44,900 nucleotides of DNA from Branchiostoma floridae (lineage: Eukaryota > Chordata > Leptocardii > Amphioxiformes > Branchiostomatidae): contig NC_049989.1 of the NCBI RefSeq assembly GCF_000003815.2, forward strand, positions 10,717,816 to 10,762,715, given 5' to 3'. This document shows, piece after piece, positions 1 to 30,395 of the stretch; positions within the stretch are counted from its first letter, which is position 1, and each line of letters starts with the position of its first letter. The notes under the pieces were generated by a model. It was not told where the DNA came from. It saw only the letters and a list, made by a program, of their open reading frames with translations, and made no database searches. The translations under genes and the position numbers were made by a program.

Positions 1-110
1 GGGGGGCGAGATCGCTGTCACACCGGTATAACCGCCGTTCGGCGAAACACACCAGCTTTATACTTCCAATTGCTTAATATACACGTCGAGATAATGGATC
101 AATTATCTAC

Positions 111-18694
<18,584 letters not shown>

Positions 18695-19938
18695 CTTTGT
18701 AGCCTGAAATCGAGCACAGAAACTGGGTTTGTACACAACTGTTGCGCTCATGAACAGTTTTTCTACCTTTCTCGTTTTTTGTTGTTGTTCAATACCATGC
18801 CGGCCAAGGTGCTGCAGCTAGCCTTGGAGAATGCTGGTGATCTAAGCTACTACATTTATGTTTATTATCTTGCAAATGGTTAATGTCCTTTTATGTAAAA
18901 TTTGTTTATTTGTGCCTCATTCCCTAAAATCGCACATATGGTGACATGTGGAATAAAATGAAATGAAATGGATTCGATCAAAATGGATGTAGACAAGTAA
19001 CGTTGTGCCTAAAGCTATGCTTTTTGTTTTTCAAAAATCGTCAGTCCTCAGGTATTTCATTACTTTATGAATTTTCTCTCCTTTGTCAATCATTTCAATT
19101 CTATAGAAGAACACATTGCACGATCCGATTTTTATATAAATTAGACATTGAATAAGAAGACAACAAAATACACAAAAAGTTTCGTTCTATATCTCTAAAA
19201 TTTGTTGAGTATCTTTCGAACCCCGCAGTGACGCAAGCGTGACGCAAGTACAGTGAGATACCACCTTTACTGACACAACTTATAATAAAAAAAATAAAAA
19301 CCATCAGACCATGCATTTAAACCGATCACCAACTTTATTATGATTCCCCAAATATAAAATGTCCATCATTGTAATTTCATAGGCTGTAGGAAACTCAGGT
19401 CGGTACTGTACACTGAAAATTGTGAACTGAGGTCATAAAGGAACTTTTAAATTTACTTCATTATATGTCGATGGTAAAAAAAAACATTGCACGAAAACAA
19501 AGCAATAAACATGTTGCAAATGCGTTCACTGAGTGGCATGTGTACGTAGTTCAGTGTAAGTACTATGCTCTTTTGTTATATTGTCCTCGTTTATGTTCTT
19601 TTACTCTGATTAAATAAAGATTTGATGGTGAATTTCTAAAAAAATATAAAGCTATGCCTTTGCAATACTGATATGATGATTAACAATATAACTTATACAT
19701 AACAGTCATTCATTCATTCATTCATTCATTCACCTTTTCTGACAGTTTTCCAGATTGACACAACACCTAACTAGTACTTCTCACTCGTCCACGTTTGCCT
19801 GAACATCGCAACTTCACCGCTAGAAGGCAATTTTGTATTACGAATACAACTGGTTGGACTGTAAGCAGAGCGTGTCGTCATATAGATTGAATTACGTAGG
19901 CTTGAATGAATGGAGAACACACATAATTGCGATTACAC

Positions 19939-21630
19939 GTCACAAGGAAATGGAATTCAGCCAAAATGAGACAATGAACCGCAATTATCTTGGATACGAC
20001 ATGATGTCGTGTCTGGAACAGATACCATCTTTTATTAGAGAGAGAAAAAGAGCGCAATATTAGACTGGACAGACGTTTCTACCTTCTACTAAGATTTTCT
20101 TTTTTAAAACCTTTGCAGGGTTTTTTGTCAATTAATGATGAGATAAAATTGTAGATATAGAGGATTATTTATAAACACGCAAACATTCTTCGCGTAGAAT
20201 CCTTTGAAGACACGTTTGATTGTTTATATCGAAAGGGTGTAAGGGTCTTTGACCAGTTTTGTTTTCTTTTGTTTCTCTATCAAAGCTAGAACTGTTCAGT
20301 TGTACTATTAAGCATGCTACCTAAGAAAAGGTGTTGTGTGTTCTAAAACGTCACAAGGAAATGACCTTCGTCAAAAATGGCACGTTCACTTGTAATTATT
20401 TTAGGTGTGCCCGCGCATGTTAATATCACCAAACTGACTGCATCAAAAACTTCGGCGGTACCGGTGTAAACACAATGCATTCGGCACAGTTTGGAAGGAG
20501 TATTAATGATTTTTAACTGTATACAGAGTGTTCTTGGCTTGACAAAATAGGCCCCATGATTGGTCAGAAGTTGACTATGACTAACGATATCACAACCAGC
20601 TTAGATTCAAATCTTGTGACGTTTTAAATATATCTAATATTAGCAGGAGCTCTTTATCAAAATCCCCTTCATTTGTTGCATTGTTGTCACATTTCTATCA
20701 ATAAAATGATTGCCATTGTTTCATACTAACAAGAGAAATGGTCATGTTTGGATATCTTGGATGGTAGGAAACGTCACAAGGAAATGACCTTTAGCAAAAA
20801 TGGAGCGTTTACCTACAATTATCTGAGGTGTGCCCACATAAATAGGTAAGTATAAACAGCTCATTGTATCCCAATTTTGTTTTGTTCAAATTCAACTTCA
20901 TGCGCTGTTCAACACGGTCTTATGAAAAATAGAAAAAAACAAATATTTGATATGATACTATGTAAGTAGGAGGAATAAAAATAGCTTTTACCCAAATCTA
21001 CCCACATACCGAAGATGGAAACAACTTATGTTGTTCTGACACAGAAGCACACATTCAAAACTACAGACTCTCTCTCTCTAAAACACACACGCGCGCTTGA
21101 GCACACACAAAAGTAAACTGTAAATGCATTCAATTTCGCGGGGATTTGGTAGCGGGAAAAGGGACTTTTCGCGGTGGAAGTTCGCAGTAGCACCGTGCAC
21201 TGCAGTGTCTTACTGCCATGGAAAAATGTTTGCGGTGTTTTTTAATTCACGGTGATGTTGCCACCGCGAAAACCGCGAACATTAAACCACCGCGAAAGTT
21301 TCTGCATTTACCACGCGCGTATATATACACAATGTATATGTGTATATATATAGAGAGAGAGAGGTGTATATATATATATAGAGAGAGAGAGGGGATAAGA
21401 GGGGGAGAGAGGGAGAACGAGTTGGGATAGTCTTGTTTCGTACTGGTGTATCTCAAGCACTGGTCCGGACCTACCCCCGGTATACCTTTGTGCCAACTAA
21501 CGTGGACAAACTAGTTACAAAAACCCCCCCTCCAAAAAAATTACACGTGGAACCGGTTGTGCTTTAGCAGGGCTGTCGCCCACCGGTCCGACTATCGAAA
21601 TGCTCAATAAAATGTCACAAGGAAATGACA
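19939..21630 (+). repeat. Four dispersed copies of a 17-bp motif block (left)
   Basis: The core GTCACAAGGAAATGACC begins at 19939 (degenerate), 20350, 20773 and 21614. It sits within a block of about 60 bp that also has CAAAAATGG and CAATTATCT...GTGTGCCC. The core has GTCA/TGAC dyad symmetry. All four point the same way, toward the centre of the palindrome. Confidence 0.7.
21117..21311. mobile_element. Inverted-repeat element rich in CGCGGT
   Basis: The outer ends GTAAATGCA / TGCATTTAC and inner TTTCGCGG / CCGCGAAA pair. The interior repeats TTCGCGGT-like words on both strands. No coding frame. MITE-like. Confidence 0.6.
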
Positions 21631-21989
21631 TTCGTCAAAAATGGCACGTTCACAGGTAATTATTCTAGGTGTGCCCGCGAATGTTATTATCACCCAACTG
21701 ACTGCATCAAAACCCTCGATGGTGTAAACACAGTGCATACGGCACAGCTTGGGAGGAGTATTCATGATTTTTTTGTTAACTGGATACAGAGTGTTTCTGG
21801 ATATTGACAAAATGGGCTTCACGATTGGTCAGAAGTTGTCTTTGGCTAACGATGTCACAACCAGCTAAGATTCAAATCTTGTGACGTTTTGAATATATCT
21901 GATATCAACAGGATTTCTTTATCAAAATCCCCGTCATCTGTTTGCATTATTGCCACAAAGTAACCCTCAACTCCACGACAATACACGAA

Positions 21990-22260
21990 AAAAGAGCCTT
22001 GCCTTGGCGTAACTGGTAGAAAACTAGAGGTCCTGGGTTCGATACTCTCCATGCCCCCAACGTTGCGGCATTGGAAAAAACACTTTCCTCACTTCACCCA
22101 GGTGTAAAATGGGTACCTGACTTCAGTCGGGGTGTTATAAAGCTCTGTATGTGGCACTGTTGATATAAGTTACTAACTTAAGTGTAGTGCCACATTATTC
22201 TCGTCTGCCCGAAAGGAAAGATAAAATAGGCGAGTTAGCCCTCTCACTGGGTTACTTGTC
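21990..22260 (+). mobile_element. tRNA-derived SINE (second type)
   Basis: An A-box-like stretch near 22004-22018 and box B GGTTCGATAC at 22036-22045. A body and a hairpin tail follow (GTGGCACT...AGTGCCAC, 22151-22194). The tail resembles short palindromes in introns at 3630-3690, 6050-6120 and 39795-39850. Confidence 0.6.
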
Positions 22261-22367
22261 AAGAGTGTGCAACGTTTGAGCGACTAACATTTTGACACAT
22301 CATTCAACAAATCTCGCAGATAACCTTTTTTCGTTTCATTTTATTTTAAATTGTAATTGTCGGCTCC

Positions 22368-22375
22368 TTTATATA
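22368..22375 (-). promoter_or_regulatory. TATA box of left gene
   Basis: TATATAAA on the minus strand, mirror of 29061-29068. About 27 bases around it are shared almost unchanged with the right promoter. The inferred start is near 22344. The 5'UTR exon end on this side is not clear, since the sequence diverges quickly after the TATA box. Confidence 0.65.
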
Positions 22376-22467
22376 GTTTTACATGTGAATGTCATTACAT
22401 CACCAATAGCTTGAAAATTTATGACGACAATTATACTGCTTTGCAAGAGTTGAAAGGTAACGTTTAG

Positions 22468-22477
22468 GGGAATCCCC
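22468..22477 (-). promoter_or_regulatory. NF-kappaB-type site of left promoter
   Basis: On the minus strand this reads GGGGATTCCC inside a G5ATTC4 block. It fits the kappaB consensus and is 92 bp upstream of the TATA box, in the mirrored position of the right site. Confidence 0.55.
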
Positions 22478-24284
22478 CTTTTGCCTGCAGCATAGTTAAC
22501 CCTTTGTGTTATCACAAAACGTCTCTGTCAAGAAAATGGCTAATAAAATATCGTCGCTTCAATGCCCCGTATGTGCTGAAATTAAAACATCAATCTTAAA
22601 CTATTTCAACTGTATACGTATATAAAGAACATCACATATTCAAGATGTTTCATCGCAAATGGGAGGTATACATGTTTTCCTCTGAGCAACTAATCATATA
22701 ATAAGGAGTGAGATTTTTTGATGATGATAATGCTTGAAAAAATTGACACTATTCATACAGGAGCAACGTTCATTCGTTGCTCTTTGTCTCACAATGCAAC
22801 GCAGACAGCCTCCACTGATTTGATATCCCATATCCCGTGTGTAATGACCCGAACTGACTGCTTGTTATCGAGCCATAGTTCGAGTCGTCAGATTACGAAC
22901 ATGCTGACATTTGTAGTCTGAGGTGTTGACAAAGCTTAATGATGATTTAGAGCCGCCTTCAAGAGAAACTCTTTAGTTGAGCTTTCTTCCACCTTGACAA
23001 AGGCTATTGTTTTATAATTTATACTTGAAAACCTTATTCCCCTTCTCTCTTTCTTTCTCTCTATCTCTCCTTTTTAGTCTCTCTCTCTCTCTCTCAATAG
23101 ACAAAATGGTAACAATTATCTGCTCCACTACTGGACTTAATGACATTTAGATATGCTTACTTGATGGTGTTACTAGATCTGATGTTGTTAAAGACGCATA
23201 AACATATTGAGCTACAATTCTATTAACACCATACTATGTGTAAGAATTACTGTTGAATTACTTAAACTACATGTCAAAGAGGTAAATTTTGCTCCCTTCG
23301 TAGCATTACGGAGCTCATTTCTTTTTTAGAGAAGGGACAGAGAAAAATCAGAGAAAATGAATCACAACTACAGAGTCAATTTTTTTATACATCAGAGTAT
23401 ACATGACAGAAGAGACGCAACCCCGTGACAATCATTTTGCTAGCTCAGCATATCGTTTCCTATAGCCTGATCAAACATCGCTTATAGCAGCCCTCCCAAC
23501 ATGCTGCCGGCCTCCTCTGCTTGTGGGGAGGGGCCAGTTACAGCCATTGTCTGCAGAATTTGTGTTGCACAGACCAATCGTTTCCTTGTGCTATTTTTCA
23601 CAGGTGTAGATGTGGGGATTTCCAGCTCGGTGTTGGTTCGTAGAAGAGCTAATTGTTGACGCGTATGCATTGACCCAGACATGCCGATGCACTAGCCTTT
23701 AATGTCAGGGACTTTATTATCAGTTCATTAGTCACACATCGGGTAAAAGTCACGTCGTACTCAAACGGACTGACATGAACGAGAAACCAGTACATGCTCC
23801 AGCCTTAAACACATCTAATGTCTTCAAGTTGTTGATTGGTTATTTGACCCCCACATTTACCGCAGTTTATTTCACGTTTAAAACATATACCAGTACTGTG
23901 TGATCAGGGACATACCATTTAAATACACAGGACGTTATGGATAACAAAACATTTTACATAAAACCAACGACCTGGTATGTTTTGACAAAATCAAGCCAGA
24001 GGTATCAGGTATGTTATGAAAGTACTTAGGCTAATTATTTCGAGAAATATAAAACGTTACAAAACATAGCACCCCTGTCTCAAAGTGGAATAACCTTTCA
24101 CAAGTGAGCCTGCTAATCTTTGGTTAATTTGTCATTTTCTCCGGCACTGAACATAATCAGAAGAGAAACATGACTTCATTTCGCAGATCACATTTTTATA
24201 TCTAGTAAACCTGTGCATACACTAAAATAGTTTTATCTTAAAGTTTGTAAAACATTTTAAGAGAAGCCCTATTCCGTTCGCAAC

Positions 24285-24359
24285 TAGCAACCAATTAAAA
24301 TGGCGACGAGAAGCGCCCTTTCATTTGCGCTTTTTGTCGCCATTTTTAATTGGTTGCTA
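24285..24359. repeat. Short fold-back hairpin (left copy)
   Basis: Arms begin TAGCAACCAATTAAAATGGC and close with the complement ending GGTTGCTA. Its partner is at 27020-27095 in the other arm of the large palindrome, so it predates the duplication. Confidence 0.75.
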
Positions 24360-24542
24360 ATTACAAGCGCGCCAACTTATTGTGTCTAATGGCTTGTTTG
24401 CTGTATGCGATGGCGCTTATTTGTTGTTTGTAGACTTGGCATCTGCATGCCTACAAAGTTAAGAAGCTTAGTCAGAATATAAATAGGATACTTAATTGTT
24501 GACAGATGTTAAAATACCCATTCTATGTGAAGAAACAAACAC

Positions 24543-24700
24543 TGAAAACCCACATTACATCACAAACAATTAGGTTTTTACCTTGAAAATACACATGACA
24601 TCAAAAACAGTTAATGTCTAACTTTTAAATACCCATCACATCACAAACAACTGGATTTCTAACTAGGAAATTCCCCCTTCATCAGAAACAACTGAATTTT
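24543..24700. repeat. Minisatellite, roughly 40-bp unit (left copy)
   Basis: Repeated CATCACAAACAA-type words spaced about 35-45 bp apart. Mirrored on the opposite strand at 26665-26812 (TTGTTTGTGATG). Confidence 0.65.
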
Positions 24701-24871
24701 GGTCACAAGTCACAAAGGTTTTCTTGGGCGTCCAAAGGCCTTTGTGCCCATTGTTCTTGAGCACTGATATGCCATAATGAGAAAATTGGCTTTGACTCCC
24801 TGCCAAAATCTTATCGGTCATGTATCTATTGTATATAAGCATTTGCATTTCATAATGAGATAATAACAGTA

Positions 24872-25020
24872 TCTCTCTCTCTCTCTCTCTCTCTGTGAGT
24901 GTGTGTGTTTGTGTGTGTGTGTGCGCGCGTGTGTATGCGTGTGTATGTGTGTGCGTGTGTGTGTGCGCGCGCGCGCGCGTGTGTGTGCTTCTGTTTGTCT
25001 GTCTGTCTGTGTGTTTGTGT
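24872..25020. repeat. (TC)n(TG)n microsatellite
   Basis: Simple sequence with CG-interrupted TG runs. It marks the left edge of the unpaired spacer of the palindrome. Confidence 0.95.
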
Positions 25021-26664
25021 TTCCGGACATTAATTGTTAACATAACTTTTGCATGGATTGTAATGATACTTCGTAAGCGGATACGGACGGGGAATACAAA
25101 GGCCAATGCCGATTTTGGCCTCCTGGTATGTGACATTAGTACTGCATCAGAACGGTCGTGTTTTCTATCTTTTGACCTGAACGTGCATTGGTTTCGTTTT
25201 TTGGGGGGGTGGCAGGTTTTATTTGATATTTACAAATTTAATATGACAGTGCGTTTTTACCACAACTGAGGTGGTGGGCTTTTATATGAGAGTAAGTTTG
25301 TATGCCAAATAACGTCAGAAAGGTGATTTATTTGCAATGACTTTCTGCCATTTTTGTGTACATTTCAATGACCTAGGGTTGTTTGGCGGCAGGCCATATA
25401 AGTCAAGAGAGGGATTGTATCTCCGTTGGTCTCCTTTGGATGTGCAGGCATACTGTAAATTACATTTTTCCGACATAGACTTGAAGGTTGACTGAAATTA
25501 CAAATTAAAACTACTCCTTGTCTTGTCAACGCGATTTGCACATAATGCAAGGGGTTTGAAACCAAAACATGAAAATCTATTCCCAATAATTTCATGTGTA
25601 GTCTGCAAAATTCTCGCTAAAGGTGAGGTTGCACTGTACATGTTGGATGGCTCTGATTTGTCTCTTGGCATTAAATGTGTGGTTGTTAGAAATAGCAAGC
25701 CGACCCAATATCAATTTTAACCGTTAACCCGTGAAATCCAATACATATAGTACATGTTATTCATTTGTAACAGTAGCACTACCGTAGCAGTAACCAGCTC
25801 ATTTTGTCATACAACGTGCAATAGTATGGCAATATATGTAACGTGTTTGAGAGAACTGTGAGACCTCGCGTTGCCGCTAGGTGGCGTGTGATGTTTACGT
25901 TTACGACGATGACACCGTCAGCACAAATAGCATGACTCATCTCACATTCAGTGACCCATTGAGACCTGTCATTGACTTAAAGCTGACGAGAAAGGTCACC
26001 AGACAGTTACTCTTTACTCATAGTGCTTCTCTTTAGCGCTTCCTTTACTTTCCTGGTAGTCTTTACTTGAATTAGTACTTCTACCGTTTGTCACCTTGTA
26101 CTGAACTACGATGAACTACTAAGAAGTACAAAAAATAGTATTTTTTTTAATGAATTGTCTCGCAACAATCAATGTGAGAATTTCAGTTTTGGAATCGCAT
26201 GTCACTATGTCATAGCTCGTAAAATAGCTCCCGAGTCCCCTCCGTATTAGCGGAGACAATATAAGAGACTCGGGTGCTTTGACACGCCTGGCCACCTATG
26301 TCTGACTTATGACATGTTGACACGAAATGTTTTAGACATAGGTCCTACTTCTTTGCATAAGAATAGCAAAATTTTAAGAGGCTTGGTATACACAAACAAT
26401 TGACAACCGTCACAATGTGAGCTAAGTTAATACACTAAATTTGCGACCAGTTTCTACCACTCTTTCAGCCCATAGAAAAACACAGTGATACACTATCATT
26501 ATCTCGTCATGAAACACCATTGCTTATACACAATAGATACAGACACCCAGAGTGACAGATCAAGATTTTGGCAGGGAGTCAAAGCCGATTTTCTCATTAT
26601 TACATGTCAGTAGTTGAGTCACTTTTTTGGGGAACGGCCCAAAACCTTTCACTTGTGCCTTTTG

Positions 26665-26812
26665 TGACAGTTGTTTCTGATGTAAGGGAAATTTCCAAGT
26701 TAGAACTATAGTTGTTTGTGATGTAATGGGGATTTACAGAGTAGACACTTAACTGTTTGTGATGTAATGGGAATTTCCAAAGTAGAAATGTAATGGTTTG
26801 TGATGTAATGGA
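26665..26812. repeat. Minisatellite, roughly 40-bp unit (right copy)
   Basis: Four units of GTTTGTGATGTAATGG-type sequence, the mirror of 24543-24700. Followed by a G-rich GTGTGGGGT stretch. Confidence 0.65.
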
Positions 26813-27019
26813 GGTGTGTGTGTGGGGTGGGTGTGGGGGTGTGGCAGGGTTTTGTTTCTTCACATATAATCGATTTTCTAACATTTGTTAACAATCAAGT
26901 ATCTAGTTTACATCTTGATGGCTTACGTACAAATGTTAGATAAACGCCATTGCGGCCATTCCATTCAGAAATACTAGTAAAACAAACCATCAGACACAAC
27001 AAGTTGGTGCACTTGTAAT

Positions 27020-27095
27020 TAGCAACCAATTAAAAATGGCGACGAAAAGCGCACTTACAAGTGCGTTTCTCGTCGCCATCTTTAATGGGTTGTTA
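27020..27095. repeat. Short fold-back hairpin (right copy)
   Basis: Same hairpin as 24285-24359 at the mirrored position, with a few changes in one arm (GGGTTGTTA for GGTTGCTA). Confidence 0.75.
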
Positions 27096-28969
27096 CTTGC
27101 GAGAAGAGCTAGCTAGCTTCTCCTAAATGTTTTACAAAGATAAACCTAGATGCACAGGTTTACAGGTTTACTGATATATTACAATGACGTTTTATTAGTT
27201 TCCGCAAAAGATAACCATGTTCCTCCCCTAATGATGTTTAGTGACAGATGAAGTAAGAAATGAATTCATTAGGCCACAATTTCAAACTTATACGTTTTTA
27301 TCTTACGTTTACTAAAAAAAGCCCGACTGAGCCCAGGTTTGGAAATGAAATCCGGCATAAAGCCGGCTAAGTAAATGTGTACGTAAAAATATGCAAAAAA
27401 AATTGCTAATGACTATTCTCTTTACTTATTGCGTTGTTTGTGTCTTATATATCATACTTTCCTGAAAGCTGCCCGAAGACCGAAGGTGGCAGGCCTTACA
27501 AGTGAGGGTTATTCCACTTTTAAATAGGGGTTTAGTACAGAATGTTTTATTACGTTTTGTATAACGAAATCCTTAGCCCAAGTACTTTCTCAACATCACA
27601 TTTGACACATTTGGCTTGATTCTGTCATAACATACCAGATCCTGCATACTAGTATTCTACAAAATGTTTTGTTTAGCTATGACGCACTGCGTATCAAAAC
27701 GGTATGCTCCTAATCACACAGTATATGTTTATACGTAAAAAAAACCGATATTTTATTGATATGGCCATTAAATACCAAATCAACAGCAACTTGAAGACAT
27801 TAGATGTGTTCAAGACTGTAGCATGTAGTAATTTCTCGTTCATGTCAGCATGTTTAAGTACGACGTGACTTTAACCCGATTTGTGCCTACTGAACTGATA
27901 AAGATGTACGTCCCTGACATTAATGCTAGTGCATTGACATGCCCGGGTCAATGAATACGTGTCACCAATTAGCTCTTCCACGAACTAACACCGAGCTGGA
28001 AATCCCCACATCTACACCTGGTGAAAAATAGCACAAGGAAACGATTAGTCCGTGGGACACAAAGCGAGATGTAATCAGACTAGAAAACGATATGCTAAGC
28101 TAGCAGCTTGATTCTAAATCTTTTATCAAAACCATTGTGTCGCAAGGCCGCGTCTCTTCTGTCATCAATGCTCGGATGTGTAAAATCTATGACAATGTAG
28201 TGTTTTTTCTCTGTCTCTGATTTTTCTGTCCTCACTCTCAATGACGTCTTGCGCTCCGTAATGCTAAAAATGGAACCAGATTTACAAATGGGCATTTTCG
28301 GCGAGCTCCAAATGGGCATTTTCGGCCGGAGTATGACCGGCGTTTTGGTGATTACGCGGACTTCCAACGATTTTTAGCTCGGCCGGCGTTCGCGGGGCAC
28401 TTGCAGCTGCAGAAGTAAAGTTGAACCAAATATTCGCTTTTTACCGGGTAAGTCGAGAGAAGGAGAGATAGAGACGCGCGAGAGAGGGGAAGCTAAACTA
28501 TAGCCTTTGGTAAGGAGGAAATGATGTCAAATTAAGGGTTTCGTGTGAAGGTGGATCATCATGCAGCTGTGTTAAAATCTCAGCACGATAGTCATCTGAC
28601 GACTTAAACTATAGCTCGATAACAAGTAATCTCTTCGGAACGTTACACCTGGCATATGAGATATCGAATCAATTCTCACTGACGACTGCCTGCTAAAATC
28701 TAAGCCCTGGATTTTGAGACATGCAGCACCGAATAAAAAAAAACATTGCAAACGTTACTCTTCTATAATGTATGGAACATGTATACCCATATGTACATCT
28801 TTTGATTGTTAATGACTATTAGATGTTCTTCATATTTAATTGTTGAAATGGTTTAGATTAAGATTGTCTTTTCAGCAAAATCAGGGCTTTGAAGCGACAA
28901 TACTAGCCATTTCCTTGTCAGAGACTTTGCATGACAAAACACATGACTCAACTCTGCCCCGGGCAGAAA

Positions 28970-28979
28970 GGGAATTCCC
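28970..28979 (+). promoter_or_regulatory. NF-kappaB-type site of right promoter
   Basis: GGGAATTCCC fits the Rel/NF-kappaB consensus GGGRNWYYCC. It sits 82 bp upstream of the TATA box. The mirrored left promoter also has a consensus kappaB decamer with a different central base, which suggests function. A TGACTCA (AP-1 type) lies at 28944-28950 on this side only. Confidence 0.55.
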
Positions 28980-29060
28980 CTAAACGTCACTTTTAAACAA
29001 TCCCATTGGCGCACTTAAATGTCAAGCTATTGTTGATATAATGATATTCACATGTAAAAC

Positions 29061-29068
29061 TATATAAA
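29061..29068 (+). promoter_or_regulatory. TATA box of right gene
   Basis: TATATAAA followed by GG. The mirrored left sequence has the same octamer in an otherwise diverged region. A start site about 25-35 bp downstream (near 29092) is inferred. An inverted CCAAT (ATTGG at 29005-29009) lies about 55 bp upstream. Confidence 0.7.
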
Positions 29069-29091
29069 GGGGCCGACGCGTCCAAAGTCAG

Positions 29092-29200
29092 GTAGTCGCG
29101 GCGACTCTGTGAAGAACACAAGAACAAGTATTGCGCAATTGTATTGACCGGCTTCGTTTTGGTTCACCGCCTGAAACCTGTCAGCATTTGTCAGACACAG
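29092..29200 (+). other. Putative noncoding exon 1 (5'UTR) of right gene
   Basis: The start is approximate, placed about 25-30 bp after the TATA box. The end is a good donor, ACACAG|GTACGT. It would splice to the acceptor at 33594, giving a 4.4-kb first intron and 9 nt of leader before the ATG. No ATG with a long frame is seen in it. Confidence 0.5.
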
Positions 29201-29258
29201 GTACGTTGTAACCTGCTACATTCTACCTCTGAAAGTTATCACTGTTTATGTGATTATA

Positions 29259-29432
29259 TGTCGGTCGAAGACACCATGGTGATTATACCCTCCTCACATT
29301 AGGCGCGATTCGATCGGACGACGAGTCTGCGAGCTCTAATTTTCGAGGAGGCATGACCCTGATGCCGACGAAGAAATGGCAGAGTTCCCCTTCCCGAGGA
29401 GGGTATATTCACCATGGTGTCTTCGACCGACA
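29259..29432. repeat. Long hairpin, arms about 37 bp
   Basis: The left arm starts TGTCGGTCGAAGACACCATG and the right arm ends with its reverse complement. Arms are about 37 bp with one or two mismatches around a loop of about 100 bp. It lies just inside the right first intron and has no mirror in the left arm, so it was gained after the duplication. A MITE is most likely; a structured RNA is possible. Confidence 0.75.
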
Positions 29433-29954
29433 ATGCCCATTTGAGACTCGCCAAAGCATCGACCGAGCTCTATTTGTGACGGGGGCGTATTTACGGCGAT
29501 CGACGAGTGACTGTTGTGTGTACAAAATCTAATCTTGCGATTGTCAAGCTTCACTTGAATATGATACGAGTACGATTTAAAAGACAGCAAAGCGAACAAA
29601 ACATGCAAATGTTTGTTTATCATCTATGAAATTCAATTAGAGATCTGTCAATCAGCGTTCGCTCAAATATCGCAACTCTAAAAAGTCGTTCAGTAGCTAA
29701 GTAACTTTATTCGTGTGTGTAAAGCGTGCCGGACTCCTTTTCTGTTTTGTGCACGTTGCTCAGTTAACTGTTGCGCCCACGGTAGTTGAGACTAGGCGTA
29801 CTGGTCACGGTAAGTCCGCAGTTACTGTAGAGACCCAGTTTCAAAACAAACTTTGATGAGGAGCAAGAAAGACTTTACATTTAAATATATCGTTGTCTGT
29901 TGTTTTTCTGTTGTTCCCTTCCCTCTCTCACTCGATATCTCTCACCCTCTTTGT

Positions 29955-30296
29955 CTGTGTGCCAGTGTGTGCGCTAGTGTGTATGTTAGTGTGTGAGAGG
30001 GTCTTTGTATCAGTGTGCGCACGTGTGTGTGTCCGTACGCGTGTGCCAGTATATGTGTGAATGTGCGTCAGTGTGTATATATGAGTGTGTGTGCGCGCGG
30101 GATTGTGCCTGTGTGTGTGTGTTTGTGTGTGTGTGCGAGTGTGTGACGGTGTGAGTGCCAGTATATGTGTGGATGTGCGTGGCAAGGTGTGTATATGCGT
30201 GTGTGCTCGCGCGAGGTAGTGTGTGTGTGTGTGCATGAGTGTGTGTGTATACGCGGGTGTATGCGAGTGTGTGTGTACGAGTGTGTGTAAGTGAGG

Positions 30297-30336
<40 letters not shown>

Positions 30337-30395
30337 GAAAGAGTATATATGCGTGTGTGTGTTTGTGTGAGAGTGTGTGTGAGGGTATGTGTTTG
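29955..30395. repeat. Long TG-rich microsatellite
   Basis: About 440 bp of interrupted TG repeats. It has no mirror in the left arm. A short related tract lies at 31315-31350, the start of the second tandem unit. Confidence 0.95.

Larger units (their letters stand above)
18695..22343 (-). other. Left first intron / 5' region, no coding seen
   Basis: Lies between the inferred promoter and L1. It contains four plus-strand copies of the 17-bp motif (19939, 20350, 20773, 21614), a (CATT)n run (19708-19731), CA/TA/GA microsatellites (21060-21420), an inverted-repeat element (21117-21311) and a SINE (21990-22260). Short frames here show no known domain. Confidence 0.6.
22479..28969. repeat. Divergent intergenic region with mirrored arms
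   Basis: No convincing gene. Blocks read the same on opposite strands: 23270-23800 with 27780-28280, 24285-24359 with 27020-27095, 24543-24700 with 26665-26812, and 24714-24840 with 26530-26650. The unpaired middle (about 24850-26525) starts with a (TC)n(TG)n microsatellite (24872-25020). Elsewhere in the middle I see only short frames with no recognisable domain and a small hairpin at 26226-26274. A GC-richer insertion at about 28280-28400 is right-arm only. Confidence 0.75.

Noticed and set aside
22004-22045. tRNA gene
   Set aside because: Box A and box B-like words are present, but no cloverleaf closes and a SINE body follows.
24663-25136. Reading frame of 157 residues spanning the spacer edge
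   Set aside because: Most of it translates the (TC)n(TG)n microsatellite, the rest shows no domain.
25523-25720. 65-residue plus-strand frame in the unpaired spacer
   Set aside because: It has no recognisable motif, no splice context and an equally long frame on the other strand. Too short to call a gene.
28095-28367. 90-residue minus-strand frame near the right promoter
   Set aside because: Part of it lies in sequence mirrored at 23270-23470, where the frame is not kept, and part is a short direct repeat (AAATGGGCATTTTCGGC).
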